A DNA stretch of 64,000 nt from JAWCQZ01 sp038869515 [NCBI: Halobacteria archaeon] (lineage in GTDB: Archaea > Halobacteriota > Syntropharchaeia > JACQPP01), in the NCBI GenBank assembly GCA_038869515.1, contig JAWCQZ010000004.1, positions 124,001 through 188,000 of the forward strand, in the 5' to 3' direction. Positions 1 through 8,206 of the stretch are shown here, piece after piece. The position numbers were made by a program, and so were the translations under genes. Below the pieces are notes generated by a model. The model was not told where the DNA came from, ran no database searches, and saw only the letters and a list, made by a program, of their open reading frames with translations. Position 1 is the stretch's first letter. Every line of letters starts with the position of its first letter.

Positions 1-1051
1 TCTCGGCCGCCAGCATCGCGGCGTGCCGGTCTTTCCCCCGGGCCGCCACACCGGCTCCGGGAACGAGGACCAGCCGCGGGGCCGGATTGTGCATCCCGGC
101 TGCCCGCGCCTCAGTGCTCCGGCGGAAGTGGCGCCGGTAGTAGGCCTCGTATGCCTTCTCGTAGGTCCTCACCGCGGCGCGGAGCGCATCGGGACTGGAC
201 CCGTCCGTCCAGAGGGGACGGATTCCGGTTTTCATCAGGTGGTCCGGGGTGGCGGGGCCCCGGAGAGCAGTCTCTCTCGCCCCCGGGCGCGCAAGGAAGG
301 CGAGGAGTTCGGGAGAGGTCTCGAAGTGGAGAATTCCTCGCTCCCGCGCGCACAGGGCGCCACGCAGTTCCGGCGCGAAAGGCCACTCCCCGTCGGACCG
401 GGGGGCCGCGGGAGGCGCCGAAACGGCCCGCCGCCTCTTTCGCACGTATTCCGAGGCCCTCTTCACCGCTCGGCGGGTCTCTCGGAGAGCCTCCCAACCC
501 GTCTCCCCCCAGGTCACGAGACCGTGCTTCTCGAGAACGACCCACCGGGCCCGCCGGGCCGCGGCCGCAGCGTCCTTGGCGAGGCGGAACCCGGGCCTCC
601 GGTAGGGGACCAGGGCGGCGCCGCTCCCGAGGGCTCCGGCGACGTGGCGCCGTGGCTCCGGGGTGTTGGTCAGCATGAGCGCCGCGTCGGCGTGGGTGTG
701 GAGGACGAATTTTCCGGGGAGGAAGGCGTGCAGGAGGGTCTCGATGGAGGGGCGGGGCCCGGGTTCCACGCGAAGTCGCTCCAAGATTTCGACAATCTCC
801 GCGTCGGCCATCCCGGGGCGGGACCGCAGGGATTGGACCTCTCCAAGGCGGACTCCCACGAAATCCCCGGCCCGAATGGCGCGCAGGTCGGAGCCGCTGC
901 TCTTCACCCTCAGGACCTTCACTTTTCTGCCCAGCGGATCTGTTTCGGTGAGCTTCACGGAGGTGTTCCCTCCCCCCGCGAGCACGAGAGAGGGGTCCTG
1001 GCCGATTTGGCGGCTGATCGTGACCAGCTCGCCGAGCCCGTCCCCGGCCAT
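1..1051 (-). CDS. Class II aldolase/adducin-type sugar-phosphate aldolase, RhaD-like (partial, C-terminus off window)
   Basis: Reading leftward from an ATG at 1051, the frame stays open to the window edge (350 codons). The N-terminus has the LVLAGGGNTSVK block, followed by a SGSDLRAI block and a HTHADA metal-binding motif. These are hallmarks of the class II aldolase fold as found in bifunctional rhamnulose-phosphate aldolase/alcohol dehydrogenase-like proteins. Such proteins split sugar phosphates into dihydroxyacetone phosphate and an aldehyde, using a divalent metal. The start lies one base after the stop of the small zinc-ribbon gene at 1053, so the two are probably co-transcribed. Whether the fused dehydrogenase domain is present cannot be seen, because the gene leaves the window. 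The family is secure; the substrate is unknown. Confidence 0.85.
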   Translation of the reverse strand, partial: MAGDGLGELVTISRQIGQDPSLVLAGGGNTSVKLTETDPLGRKVKVLRVKSSGSDLRAIRAGDFVGVRLGEVQSLRSRPGMADAEIVEILERLRVEPGPRPSIETLLHAFLPGKFVLHTHADAALMLTNTPEPRRHVAGALGSGAALVPYRRPGFRLAKDAAAAARRARWVVLEKHGLVTWGETGWEALRETRRAVKRASEYVRKRRRAVSAPPAAPRSDGEWPFAPELRGALCARERGILHFETSPELLAFLARPGARETALRGPATPDHLMKTGIRPLWTDGSSPDALRAAVRTYEKAYEAYYRRHFRRSTEARAAGMHNPAPRLVLVPGAGVAARGKDRHAAMLAAE

Positions 1052-1052
1052 T

Positions 1053-1184
1053 CTATGTCGTTTCACCCTGCAATTTCCGATAGAGCTTCTCCAGGCACTC
1101 CGGGCAGAGGTAGCCCCCGGTGACCTCCCGGGTGGGGCCGAACTGGAACTGCCGCTTGCAGTCGGTGCAGACCACGAGGGTCAT
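1053..1184 (-). CDS. Small zinc-ribbon protein (43 aa)
   Basis: A 43-residue protein beginning MTLVVCTDCKRQFQFG, with two CxxC pairs (CTDC near residue 6 and CPEC near residue 30) that should bind one zinc ion. A longer in-frame start at 1241 exists. The first 19 extra residues are basic and low-quality, and the zinc ribbon begins directly after the internal Met at 1184, so I prefer the shorter form. It is followed after one base by the RhaD-like aldolase and probably forms an operon with it. No function can be assigned. Small zinc ribbons of this sort often act as protein- or nucleic-acid-binding adaptors in archaea; that is inference only. Confidence 0.7.
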   Translation of the reverse strand: MTLVVCTDCKRQFQFGPTREVTGGYLCPECLEKLYRKLQGETT

Positions 1185-1272
1185 CGCTCGACTTCGTCTC
1201 TTCGTTAAAAAGGATGTGCCCGGAGCCCCCCGAAACACCACAATTTTATAGTCCCGCGCCGCCTCTCCGTTG

Positions 1273-1527
1273 ATGCCGATCGCCGGGCATGCGGACTACA
1301 AGCCGAGGGAGTACTGCAACGACGTGAAGTGCCCGGTCCAGATGGACTTGAACAAGCACGAGAAGGGCTCGGAGGAGTACGAGAAAATACGGCAGATTTG
1401 CAGAACGGATTGCCGGCACACCGCGTGGGAGTTCCACCACTGGCTCATCGAGAAGGGGTATCTGGTCGTCCGGCCCGAAGTCCCGGTCCCCCCGGAAACC
1501 CTGCCGCTCAGCCGGCGCGGACCTTAG
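1273..1527 (+). CDS. Conserved-looking small cysteine-containing protein of unknown function
   Basis: An 84-residue protein starting MPIAGHADYKPREYC. It has four cysteines (CNDVKC near residues 15-20, then CRTDC around 43-47) and a C-terminal aromatic segment (WEFHHWLIEKGYLVV). The paired cysteines suggest a metal site or disulfides. The ATG at 1273 is preceded by a TATA-like ATTTTATA at about 1242-1249, which fits a leaderless transcript. A TTG three bases upstream is a less likely start. I do not recognise the family. Confidence 0.65.
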   Translation: MPIAGHADYKPREYCNDVKCPVQMDLNKHEKGSEEYEKIRQICRTDCRHTAWEFHHWLIEKGYLVVRPEVPVPPETLPLSRRGP

Positions 1528-1646
1528 TCTCGCGCCCCTCCCGGACGCGTGGCAATATCGGAAGCCCGCGCCGGTCCCCTCAGGAATTCTCTCGATTCGC
1601 CGGGACGCAACAAAGGTTTAAATCCGGCCCGGGAGGTCTCGCGGAG

Positions 1647-2444
1647 ATGGACTGGGGAATGGAGAATCGGCTGGCGCAGGTCATCCGGCAGGACGGGCGC
1701 TGCCTCTTTCTCGCCATTGACCACGGATACTTCCAGGGGCCGACCACTGGCCTGGAGAAGCCGGGCGAGACCGTGGCGCCTCTGCTCCCACACTGCGACG
1801 CCCTCTTCGTGACGCGCGGAGTGCTCCGCTCGTCCATCCCTCCCGGGAAGAGCAAGCCCGTCATCCTCCGGGTCTCCGGCGGCACCAGCATGGTGGGGGA
1901 GGACCTGGCCGATGAGGGTGTCGCCACCTCCATGCGGGAGGCCGTGCGCCTGAACGCGGCCGCCGTCGGCGTCTCGGTCTTCGTCGGCAGCAAATACGAG
2001 AAGCAGACGCTCCTGAACCTCTCGGCGCTGGTGAATGAGGGCGAGGAGTGCGGCGTTCCCGTGATGGCGGTGACGGCCGTGGGCAAGGAGCTCGAGAAGA
2101 GAGACGCCCGATACCTCGCTCTGGCCTGCCGCATCGCGGCGGAACTCGGCGCGCGCGTGGTCAAGACCTACTGGTGCGAGGGATTCGAGAAGGTCGTCGA
2201 CGGCTGTCCGGTCCCCGTCGTCATGGCCGGAGGGCCCAAAGCGGATTCCGAACGAGAGGTGTTCGAGTTCGTCCACGACGGCCTCCAGAAGGGCGCCATC
2301 GGCGTCAATCTCGGGAGGAACATCTGGCGCCATCCGCATCCGGTGGCGATGATCCGGGCCTTGCGCTCCCTCATCCACGAAAACGCGACCGTGAACGAGG
2401 CGTCCGAGTTGTTCAAGAGCGTGAAGGGCGGCAAAAAACGGTGA
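1647..2444 (+). CDS. DeoC/LsrF-like class I aldolase (LsrF or archaeal ADH-synthase family)
   Basis: A 265-residue TIM-barrel aldolase. It opens MDWGMENRLAQVI and contains DHGYFQGPTTGLE, very close to the LsrF thiolase (the last step of autoinducer-2 phosphate breakdown). VKTYW carries the Schiff-base lysine, and AGGPK plus GVNLGRNIW form the phosphate-binding region. The archaeal relative 2-amino-3,7-dideoxyheptulosonate synthase (early aromatic amino acid synthesis) and archaeal FBP aldolase share this fold, so the substrate is open. An upstream in-frame extension to 1329 is ignored: it overlaps the previous gene, and a TATA-like GTTTAAAT at about 1615-1622 fits a leaderless start at 1647. 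The gene is convergent with map, with no bases between. Confidence 0.85.
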   Translation: MDWGMENRLAQVIRQDGRCLFLAIDHGYFQGPTTGLEKPGETVAPLLPHCDALFVTRGVLRSSIPPGKSKPVILRVSGGTSMVGEDLADEGVATSMREAVRLNAAAVGVSVFVGSKYEKQTLLNLSALVNEGEECGVPVMAVTAVGKELEKRDARYLALACRIAAELGARVVKTYWCEGFEKVVDGCPVPVVMAGGPKADSEREVFEFVHDGLQKGAIGVNLGRNIWRHPHPVAMIRALRSLIHENATVNEASELFKSVKGGKKR

Positions 2445-3365
2445 TTACGTGAAGACCTCGCACCCGTCGTCGGTGACGATGACCGAGTGCTCGAACTGGG
2501 CCACGGGACCCCCCGCCACCTCCACCAGGACGGGATATTCGTAGAGGACCCCGGCCCCCTTCAACTGCCGCAGGCCCAGTTCCAATTGGGGCGACTTGAG
2601 CCACCGCTTGGCCACGGGGAGTCCCCGGAACTTCCGCAGCTCCGCCTGGACCGCCCGCCCCTGGGCGAGGCGGACGGGCCTCTCGCCGGTGAGCATCACG
2701 ATCTCCACGGCGGACCCGTCCTTCACGCGGCCCGCTCCGGTGGTGGCGAAGGGCTCGATGGCGACCGTCTGGCCGGACCGCAGGCGGGGCCCCCCCGGCG
2801 TCGCCCGGTTGGGGATGGAGGGCGGGGCGTGCTGCGTGTAGCGCTCCAGGCCGTGTCCCGACAGGTTGCCCACCGGCTTGACGCCGCCGAACTCCCCGAT
2901 GGCCCTCTCGATGGCGGCCCCGATATCCGCGGTGGAGACCCCCGCCCGGACGGTGGCGATGGCGGCTTCGAGCCCCTTCCGGGCCGCCTCGACGACGGGC
3001 CCGTGCCTCCCCGAGAGGTCCACCGTCACCGCCGTGTCGGCGATGAAGCCGTCCACCTGGGCCCCGACGTCGAGTTTCACGATGTCCTCGCCGAAGACGA
3101 GGGGGTCATCCGCCTTCGGAGTGTAGTGGGCCGCCTCGTGGTTCCGGGAGATGTTGCACGGGAAGGCGGGCTCGGCTCCAGCTTCGCGGATTCTGCTCTC
3201 GACGAATTCAGCGATTTCAATCAGGCGGGCCCCGGGCTTGATGCGGGCCGCCGCCTCGTCCCGGATTTCGCGGAGGATTTTGCCCGCCCTGCGGTGTTTC
3301 TGCAACCGTTCCTCGGGCGAGACCTCCTCGCCGGCGTGCCGGAGCACTTCGAATTTGGCTACCAT
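2445..3365 (-). CDS. map: Methionine aminopeptidase, type II
   Basis: A 306-residue metallopeptidase that removes the initiator methionine from nascent proteins. Typical motifs are visible: NISRNHEAAHYTP with the catalytic His, KLDVGAQVDGFIADTAVT with both metal Asp residues, GHGLERY with the metal His, AIEPFAT with a metal Glu, and FEHSVIVT near the C-terminus. The insertion between these motifs is of archaeal/eukaryotic type II style. The start at 3365 overlaps the end of the upstream Xaa-Pro dipeptidase by 7 bases, so translation is probably coupled. Larger open frames through this region are extensions into the upstream gene and were trimmed. Confidence 0.95.
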   Translation of the reverse strand: MVAKFEVLRHAGEEVSPEERLQKHRRAGKILREIRDEAAARIKPGARLIEIAEFVESRIREAGAEPAFPCNISRNHEAAHYTPKADDPLVFGEDIVKLDVGAQVDGFIADTAVTVDLSGRHGPVVEAARKGLEAAIATVRAGVSTADIGAAIERAIGEFGGVKPVGNLSGHGLERYTQHAPPSIPNRATPGGPRLRSGQTVAIEPFATTGAGRVKDGSAVEIVMLTGERPVRLAQGRAVQAELRKFRGLPVAKRWLKSPQLELGLRQLKGAGVLYEYPVLVEVAGGPVAQFEHSVIVTDDGCEVFT

Positions 3366-4465
3366 ACGGTCCACCGCTTGTCGAAACGGGTCAGGTTCAC
3401 GCAGCCGCCCCGCTTTACGAGGACCATGTCCTCGAGCCGGACCCCCCCGACCCGGGGGTCGTAGAGTCCCGGCTCGACCGTCACCACTTGACCGGTCCGG
3501 AGAGTCAGGCCGTTCGCCGCGAGCCTGGGGGGCTCGTGGATTTCGAGGCCGACACCGTGGCCAGTGGAGTGGATGTAGAGTTTCTCGACCCCGGCCTCTT
3601 TGAACACCTCCACCGCCGCCTGGTGGGGGGCGCTGCAGGAGGCGCCGTGCCGGACCTCGGCCAGGCCGGCCTTCTGGGCCCGGAGAACGAGGTCGTAGAG
3701 TTCCCGGATTCGGGGCGACGGCCTTCCGGGTATGAAAGTGCGGGTCATGTCCGCGAAATAGCGAGTGGCGAGCGAGCGGGGGAAGAAGTCGCACACCACG
3801 GGGTCCCCGGGCCGGACCGGCCCGCTCCCCGCCCAGTGGGGGTCGGCGCTGCCGGGGCCGGGCGCGACGATGAGGTGGCCGGGCTCGCACCCGCGCTGGA
3901 GAAGGAGGGTGTCCACGGCGCTCCGTATCCTGTCCGCGGTGGTCCGTTTCCGGAGCATCCTCCGAGCGAGGGCCATGCCCTCCTCGGTGGCCCGCTGGAC
4001 CCGCCTCATGGCCGCCACCTCCGCGGAGGTCTTCAAGGTCCGGTCCTGCCGGAGGGCGTCCAGCGGTTCCAGCGCGAACCCGCGCCGGCGGAGGCGGAGG
4101 GCGAGGTCGAAGGGGAAGTTGGGCGGGACCCCGATCCGGCGGAGCCCCTTCCTCCGGAGGACCTCGGCGATGAACGCGGCTGTCGCGTCCTTGGGATTTC
4201 GTCGCGCGATGGCGGCCCAGCCGTAGTCGTCCATGCACCGGACCTCGGAGGCTTTCGCCTCCTTCCGCGCCCGGCCGAACTCCAGGCGGGAGACCACCAC
4301 GGTGGTGCGGCCCCCCTTCCAGAGGTAGAGGAACGGGTCGGGGGCGAGGAACCGGGTGGCGTAGTGCATGTCGGCGTCGCCCTCGCTGGCCGCATAGATG
4401 AGGTAGCCGTCGAGGCGGCGGGCGCGGAGCTCGCGGGCGAGAGCCCGATTTTCGGATTTCGCCAT
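3359..4465 (-). CDS. Xaa-Pro dipeptidase/aminopeptidase P-like (M24B) peptidase
   Basis: A 368-residue creatinase-fold peptidase. An N-terminal creatinase-like domain (residues 1-140, MAKSENRALARELRARRLDG) is followed by a pita-bread catalytic domain. The metal ligands are in VVCDFFPRSLATRYFADMTRTF, HSTGHGVGLEIHEPP, VVTVEPGLY and VRLEDMVLV. These enzymes cleave dipeptides or peptides with proline in the second position. The ATG at 4465 begins the conserved N-domain and has an AT-rich box about 25 bases upstream. The 3' end overlaps map by 7 bases, giving a two-gene peptidase operon. A much larger open frame continues upstream but does not resemble protein there. Confidence 0.93.
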   Translation of the reverse strand: MAKSENRALARELRARRLDGYLIYAASEGDADMHYATRFLAPDPFLYLWKGGRTTVVVSRLEFGRARKEAKASEVRCMDDYGWAAIARRNPKDATAAFIAEVLRRKGLRRIGVPPNFPFDLALRLRRRGFALEPLDALRQDRTLKTSAEVAAMRRVQRATEEGMALARRMLRKRTTADRIRSAVDTLLLQRGCEPGHLIVAPGPGSADPHWAGSGPVRPGDPVVCDFFPRSLATRYFADMTRTFIPGRPSPRIRELYDLVLRAQKAGLAEVRHGASCSAPHQAAVEVFKEAGVEKLYIHSTGHGVGLEIHEPPRLAANGLTLRTGQVVTVEPGLYDPRVGGVRLEDMVLVKRGGCVNLTRFDKRWTVW

Positions 4466-4527
4466 CTCCCCCACGTCCCGCGTCGGGCTCAAATCTTTTT
4501 GGGGGCCGTCCTCGGCGGGACCTCTCT

Positions 4528-5286
4528 TCAGGCGGGGAGGCGGCCCAGCGTGGCGACCCAGAGGAGGACATTTCCGAACACCAGCGCGACGACGAATCCG
4601 AAAGCCAGCGAAACCATGAAGGGCAGCAGCGGGGTGACCCACACCTCCCCGCCAGCCCCGAGTCTCGCTTCCAGGTCGCGCACCATCGGCTCGGTGACCT
4701 TTCTTCCCCGGAAAGCCCCGAGTGCTCCCGCCCGTTCCGGATCTCCGGGAATGGGGTGGAGGAGTTTCATGCGAGTCGGGTCGAGCCGCGACACCGGGAC
4801 AGGATAGCCCACCCACATGAACCTGGACCGCGCACCCCGCTTCAGGTTCCACAGGAGGAACCCGAGAGGTATGAGCAAACTCAGGAACAGCGCGTTGTAG
4901 AGGAGGCCCAGGGTGAAGACTCCCGAAGGTGCCGTGAAAGCTCCGAGCGCGAACGCGGAAGATTGGCTGACGGGGAGGGCTCCCAGGGCCGGCCAGGCCG
5001 GGAAGAGGACCGAGAGGGCGATGAGCGCCTTGGCGTCGGCCCCCCCGAAGCCCGACCCGGGGAAGTAGTAGATGGCCAGCGCGAGCGGGACCATGACCCC
5101 TGCCGAGAGCGCCGCCCCCCGCAGGAACAGCGCCCCCCCCTCCAGGGCGTCCGGGACGTCCATGGCCAGCCCCGCGCCGATGGGGAGGAGCCAGGTGCGG
5201 TTCGGAACCCTGCGGGTCCGGAGGTCGGTGTGGACCGCATAGAGGAGGACCGCGGCCCCTACGAGCACTCTCAAGAGGTCGAGCAT
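4528..5286 (-). CDS. Archaeal prepilin/preflagellin peptidase (A24 family)
   Basis: A 252-residue polytopic membrane aspartyl protease with about six hydrophobic segments. The two catalytic Asp sites are visible: one after the first helix (HTDLRTRRVPN) and the GxGD-type motif FGGADAKALIAL. Enzymes of this family (FlaK, EppA) cleave class III signal peptides of archaeal pilins and archaellins at the membrane. A start nine codons further upstream (5313) is possible. The ATG at 5286 begins directly before the first helix, and a TATA-like ATAGTTTAT sits about 27 bases before it, so I prefer 5286. It is divergent from the E1-like operon. No pilin genes are adjacent. Confidence 0.85.
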   Translation of the reverse strand: MLDLLRVLVGAAVLLYAVHTDLRTRRVPNRTWLLPIGAGLAMDVPDALEGGALFLRGAALSAGVMVPLALAIYYFPGSGFGGADAKALIALSVLFPAWPALGALPVSQSSAFALGAFTAPSGVFTLGLLYNALFLSLLIPLGFLLWNLKRGARSRFMWVGYPVPVSRLDPTRMKLLHPIPGDPERAGALGAFRGRKVTEPMVRDLEARLGAGGEVWVTPLLPFMVSLAFGFVVALVFGNVLLWVATLGRLPA

Positions 5287-5368
5287 CACTGTCGCATCCC
5301 GTTTTTGAATCATAAACTATAGCGAAATTTCGGACGAGTTTAATAGGCGAGGGGCGGAAAGGCCCCCC

Positions 5369-6190
5369 ATGGCCTACCCCTTCACGGACCAGCAGATTGT
5401 GCGCTACTCCCGCCAGATGGTGATGCCGGAGGTCGGGGGGAAGGGGCAGGAGCGGCTGCTCAAGGGAAGGGTACTCTGCGTCGGGGCCGGGGGCCTCGGG
5501 AGCCCCGCGGTGCAGTATCTCGCCGCGGCGGGCGTCGGGACCCTGGGCATCATGGACTACGACACCGTGGACCTCTCGAACCTCCAGCGGCAGACCATCC
5601 ACGCCGGGAACGTCGGGAAGGGCAAGGCGAGGTCGGCGGCGGAGTTCGTGGCCCGCCTCAACCCTGACGTCAGGACCCGGGTCTACGAGGAGCCCCTGTC
5701 GGCCGACAACGCCCGCAGCGTCTTCCGCGACTACGATTTCATCGTGGACGGTTCCGACAACTTCTCCACCCGCTACCTGGTGAACGACGCCGCCCTCCTC
5801 GAGGGCAAGCCCTTCTCCCACGGGGCCATCCTCCGCTTCGAGGGGCAGGTCCTCACGGTCGTCCCGGGGAAGGGGCCCTGCTACCGGTGCGTCTTCGCCG
5901 AGGCCCCGCCCGCGGGAACGGTGCCCACCTGCCAGGAGGCGGGGGTCCTCGGGGCGATCCCCGGCATCGTCGCCTCCATCCAGGCGGCGGAGGCGATGCG
6001 CCACCTCCTCGGGAAGGGCGACCTCCTGGTGGGGCGCCTCCTCCTGGTGGACGCCCTCCGGATGTCCTTCACCGAACTCCGGGTCCGCCGGAACTCCGCC
6101 TGCCCCGCCTGCGGCGACGCCCCCGCCCTCACCAACCTCAAGGCGGAAAACTACCGGGACACCTGCAGCCTGGGCCCTTCCCGCAGATGA
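5369..6190 (+). CDS. E1-like adenylyltransferase (ThiF/MoeB/UbaA family)
   Basis: A 273-residue E1-like enzyme that adenylates the C-terminal glycine of small sulfur-carrier or ubiquitin-like proteins. The nucleotide-binding GAGGLGSPAVQYLAAAGVG, the LSNLQRQ arginine region and DGSDNFSTRYLVND are intact. CYRCVF and CPACGD form the zinc site, and PTCQEAGVLG carries the candidate catalytic Cys. It heads a four-gene operon (ATG/TGA overlap at 6187-6190) with three DsrE/F/H (TusD/C/B)-like genes. This points to sulfur transfer for molybdopterin, thiamine or tRNA thiolation. A TATA-like GTTTAATA about 27 bases before the ATG fits a leaderless start. The carrier protein itself is not in the window. 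Confidence 0.92.
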   Translation: MAYPFTDQQIVRYSRQMVMPEVGGKGQERLLKGRVLCVGAGGLGSPAVQYLAAAGVGTLGIMDYDTVDLSNLQRQTIHAGNVGKGKARSAAEFVARLNPDVRTRVYEEPLSADNARSVFRDYDFIVDGSDNFSTRYLVNDAALLEGKPFSHGAILRFEGQVLTVVPGKGPCYRCVFAEAPPAGTVPTCQEAGVLGAIPGIVASIQAAEAMRHLLGKGDLLVGRLLLVDALRMSFTELRVRRNSACPACGDAPALTNLKAENYRDTCSLGPSRR

Positions 6191-6483
6191 GGCTCGGCAT
6201 CCTCCTCACCCGGTCCCCCCTCCACGAGGAGGCGCGCACGGTCCGGGTCCTGGCGTCGGAGGCCGCGGCCAGGGGCCACACGGTCCAGATTTTTCTCATG
6301 GGGGAGGGGCTCTACAACATCCTCGACCCGGAGTTCCTGAAACTGCGCGGGAAGGCGGACATCCAGGCATGCGGAGTCAACCGCGAGGCCCTGGGCGTCC
6401 CGAAGACGGAGGGGATCCGGTTCACCGGCCAGTACGACCACGCCCTGCTCGTGAACGGGTGCGACCGTTTCCTCCACTTCTGA
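6187..6483 (+). CDS. DsrE/TusD-like sulfurtransferase subunit
   Basis: A 98-residue DsrE-fold protein beginning MRLGILLTRSPLHEEARTV. Cys62 in QACGVNRE lies where TusD/DsrE proteins carry the persulfide-bearing cysteine, and a second Cys92 is in NGCDRFLHF. Its ATG overlaps the stop of the E1-like gene, so the two are translationally coupled. The following two genes resemble DsrF/TusC and DsrH/TusB, so a heterotrimeric TusBCD-like complex is likely. Its probable job is passing sulfane sulfur to or from the E1-activated carrier. The family is moderately secure; the partner and target are inferred. Confidence 0.8.
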   Translation: MRLGILLTRSPLHEEARTVRVLASEAAARGHTVQIFLMGEGLYNILDPEFLKLRGKADIQACGVNREALGVPKTEGIRFTGQYDHALLVNGCDRFLHF

Positions 6484-6485
6484 CC

Positions 6486-6857
6486 ATGGCGAAGCCCTCC
6501 GGTCCCGGCCAAAATCCCCGAAACGTCGCCTTCCTGGTCCGCCACCCCCCCGTCGCCTCGGGATGGGCCTCCGAAGCCCTGAGGGTCGCCGTGGGAATGA
6601 CCCTCGCCGGCGGGAATCGCATCACGGTCGTCTTTCTCGGCCCGGGGGTCCTTTCCCTCGCCCGATCCAGGCCGGGGGCGGCGGGGGCCCTCGAAGTCCG
6701 GGAGCACATCGAGACTCTCCGCGAGATGGAGGTCCGGCTCGTGGCGGAGGAGGAGGCGTGCGCCCGCCACGGCATCGTGCCCGAGGGCGCGGAGGTGGCC
6801 GACCGGGAGGCTATCGCGGCCATCCTCGCCGAGGCGGAGGTGCTCCAGTCGTGGTGA
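6486..6857 (+). CDS. DsrE/F (TusC)-like protein
   Basis: A 123-residue protein. After a short polar N-terminus it has RNVAFLVRHPPVASGWASEALRVA and GNRITVVFLGPGVLSL, the beta-alpha-beta start of the DsrE/DsrF fold. The C-terminal half is rich in Glu/Ala, and the obvious catalytic cysteine pattern of TusD is missing; the lone cysteine is in EEEACARHG. That suits TusC-like structural subunits. It lies two bases after the TusD-like gene and overlaps the next gene. An upstream in-frame extension is rejected because it overlaps the TusD-like gene fully. Confidence 0.72.
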   Translation: MAKPSGPGQNPRNVAFLVRHPPVASGWASEALRVAVGMTLAGGNRITVVFLGPGVLSLARSRPGAAGALEVREHIETLREMEVRLVAEEEACARHGIVPEGAEVADREAIAAILAEAEVLQSW

Positions 6858-7111
6858 ACATCCTCCACATCGTCGCGTCCGGCGACACCGGCCTCGCCTT
6901 TGCCACCGCTCTCCGGCAGAAAACGGAGCACAACGTCTCTTTCCTGCTGCTCCACGAGGGGGTCCGGGCCACCCCGCCCGCCGGGTTCCCGGTCTTCGCC
7001 GCCCGGGACGACTGCGAGGCCCGGAACGTCCGGCCCGGGGGTGCGAAACTGTTGGCGTGGGGCGAGATTGTGGACCTCCTGGTCGCATCCGAGCGAGTTT
7101 TGAAGTGGTAA
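6851..7111 (+). CDS. DsrH/TusB-like protein
   Basis: An 86-residue protein starting at a GTG (6851 or 6854) that overlaps the stop of the TusC-like gene. It has the DsrH/TusB pattern: a short N-terminal strand (NILHIVASGDTG), FLLLHEGVRA, then FAARDDCEARN where the cysteine follows the usual D, and a terminal aromatic (VLKW) as in TusB proteins, which end in Trp. It is the last gene of the E1-TusD-TusC-TusB-like operon. A TATA-like GTTTAAAG for the next gene follows at 7127. The assignment rests on the short motifs plus the operon order. Confidence 0.72.
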   Translation: MVNILHIVASGDTGLAFATALRQKTEHNVSFLLLHEGVRATPPAGFPVFAARDDCEARNVRPGGAKLLAWGEIVDLLVASERVLKW

Positions 7112-7158
7112 TCGGGCCGCCTAAAACCGTTTAAAGGGGGCCATCTCTACCCACCCCG

Positions 7159-8196
7159 ATGGTCCGAAAAGCGAAGGTCCATGTCCTCGGGGCCACCGGC
7201 CTCGTGGGGCAGCGGTTCCTCCAGTCCCTCTGGCGCCACCCCTGGTTCGAGGTGACGGGGGTCGCCGCCAGCGAGCGCTCCGCCGGCAAGACCTATCTGA
7301 GCGCCGCCAAATGGGTCCTCGACTGGTCCATGCCCCCGGAGTTCGCGGGCCTCGAGGTCCAGCCCGTGGACCGGACCGACGTGGACGCCGACTTCATCTT
7401 CTCCGCCCTCCCCGCAGATGCGGCCCGGGAAGTGGAGCCGAAGTTCGCCGCCGCGGGCCATGTGGTCTGCAGCAACGCGTCGGCCTACCGGATGGAGCCG
7501 GACGTCCCCCTCCTCATCCCGGAAATCAACCCCGACCACCTCGGCCTCCTGCCGGCCCAGCGCAAGAGGAGGAAGTGGAAGGGCGCCCTGGTGACCAACC
7601 CCAACTGCACGACGGTCTTCCTGGCCATGGCCCTCGCGCCCCTCCGCCCCTTCTCCATTGAGGAGGTCCACGTCGCCACCCTGCAGGCGGTGAGCGGCGC
7701 GGGCTACGACGGGGTGCCGAGCATGGCCGTCACCGACAACGTCATCCCACACATCGGCGGCGAGGAGCCGAAGGTCGAGGCCGAGCCCCGCAAAATCCTC
7801 GGGAAACTGAAAGGCGGGCGCATCGAGGAGGCCCCCTTCGAGGTGGCCGCGTCGTGCCACCGGGTCCCGGTCCTCGACGGCCACACGGAGGCGGTCCTCG
7901 TCCGGTTCTCGAAGGTTCCCCGGCTCGACGAGGTCGTGGAGGCCTGGAAGGAGATGAAGTCCACGGGGACCCCCACCGCCCCCGAGCGCCCGCTGATTGT
8001 CCGGGAGGAGGAGAACCGCCCCCAGCCCCGCCTCGACCGGGACGCCGGGAAGGGGATGGCGACCACCATCGGCCGGGCGGCCTTCAAGGGGAGGTGGCTC
8101 CGGTTCGTCTGCCTCGGCCACAACACCATCCGCGGGGCCGCGGGGGCGAGCGTCCTGAACGCGGAACTGTTGCTGAAGGACGGGTGGCTGAAGTAG
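7159..8196 (+). CDS. asd: Aspartate-semialdehyde dehydrogenase
   Basis: A 345-residue NADP-dependent dehydrogenase that makes aspartate semialdehyde from aspartyl phosphate, the branch-point of lysine, threonine and methionine synthesis. The N-terminal GATGLVGQRF binds the cofactor, VTNPNCTTVFLA holds the active-site Cys near residue 150, and QAVSGAGYDG follows as in the archaeal/fungal-type enzyme. SCHRVPVLDGHTE contains the substrate-binding His. The length is normal for that subfamily. The promoter has a TATA-like box (GTTTAAAG, 7127-7134) 25-30 bases before the ATG. No other gene of the pathway is adjacent. Confidence 0.95.
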   Translation: MVRKAKVHVLGATGLVGQRFLQSLWRHPWFEVTGVAASERSAGKTYLSAAKWVLDWSMPPEFAGLEVQPVDRTDVDADFIFSALPADAAREVEPKFAAAGHVVCSNASAYRMEPDVPLLIPEINPDHLGLLPAQRKRRKWKGALVTNPNCTTVFLAMALAPLRPFSIEEVHVATLQAVSGAGYDGVPSMAVTDNVIPHIGGEEPKVEAEPRKILGKLKGGRIEEAPFEVAASCHRVPVLDGHTEAVLVRFSKVPRLDEVVEAWKEMKSTGTPTAPERPLIVREEENRPQPRLDRDAGKGMATTIGRAAFKGRWLRFVCLGHNTIRGAAGASVLNAELLLKDGWLK

Positions 8197-8206
8197 CCGC
8201 CTCTCC

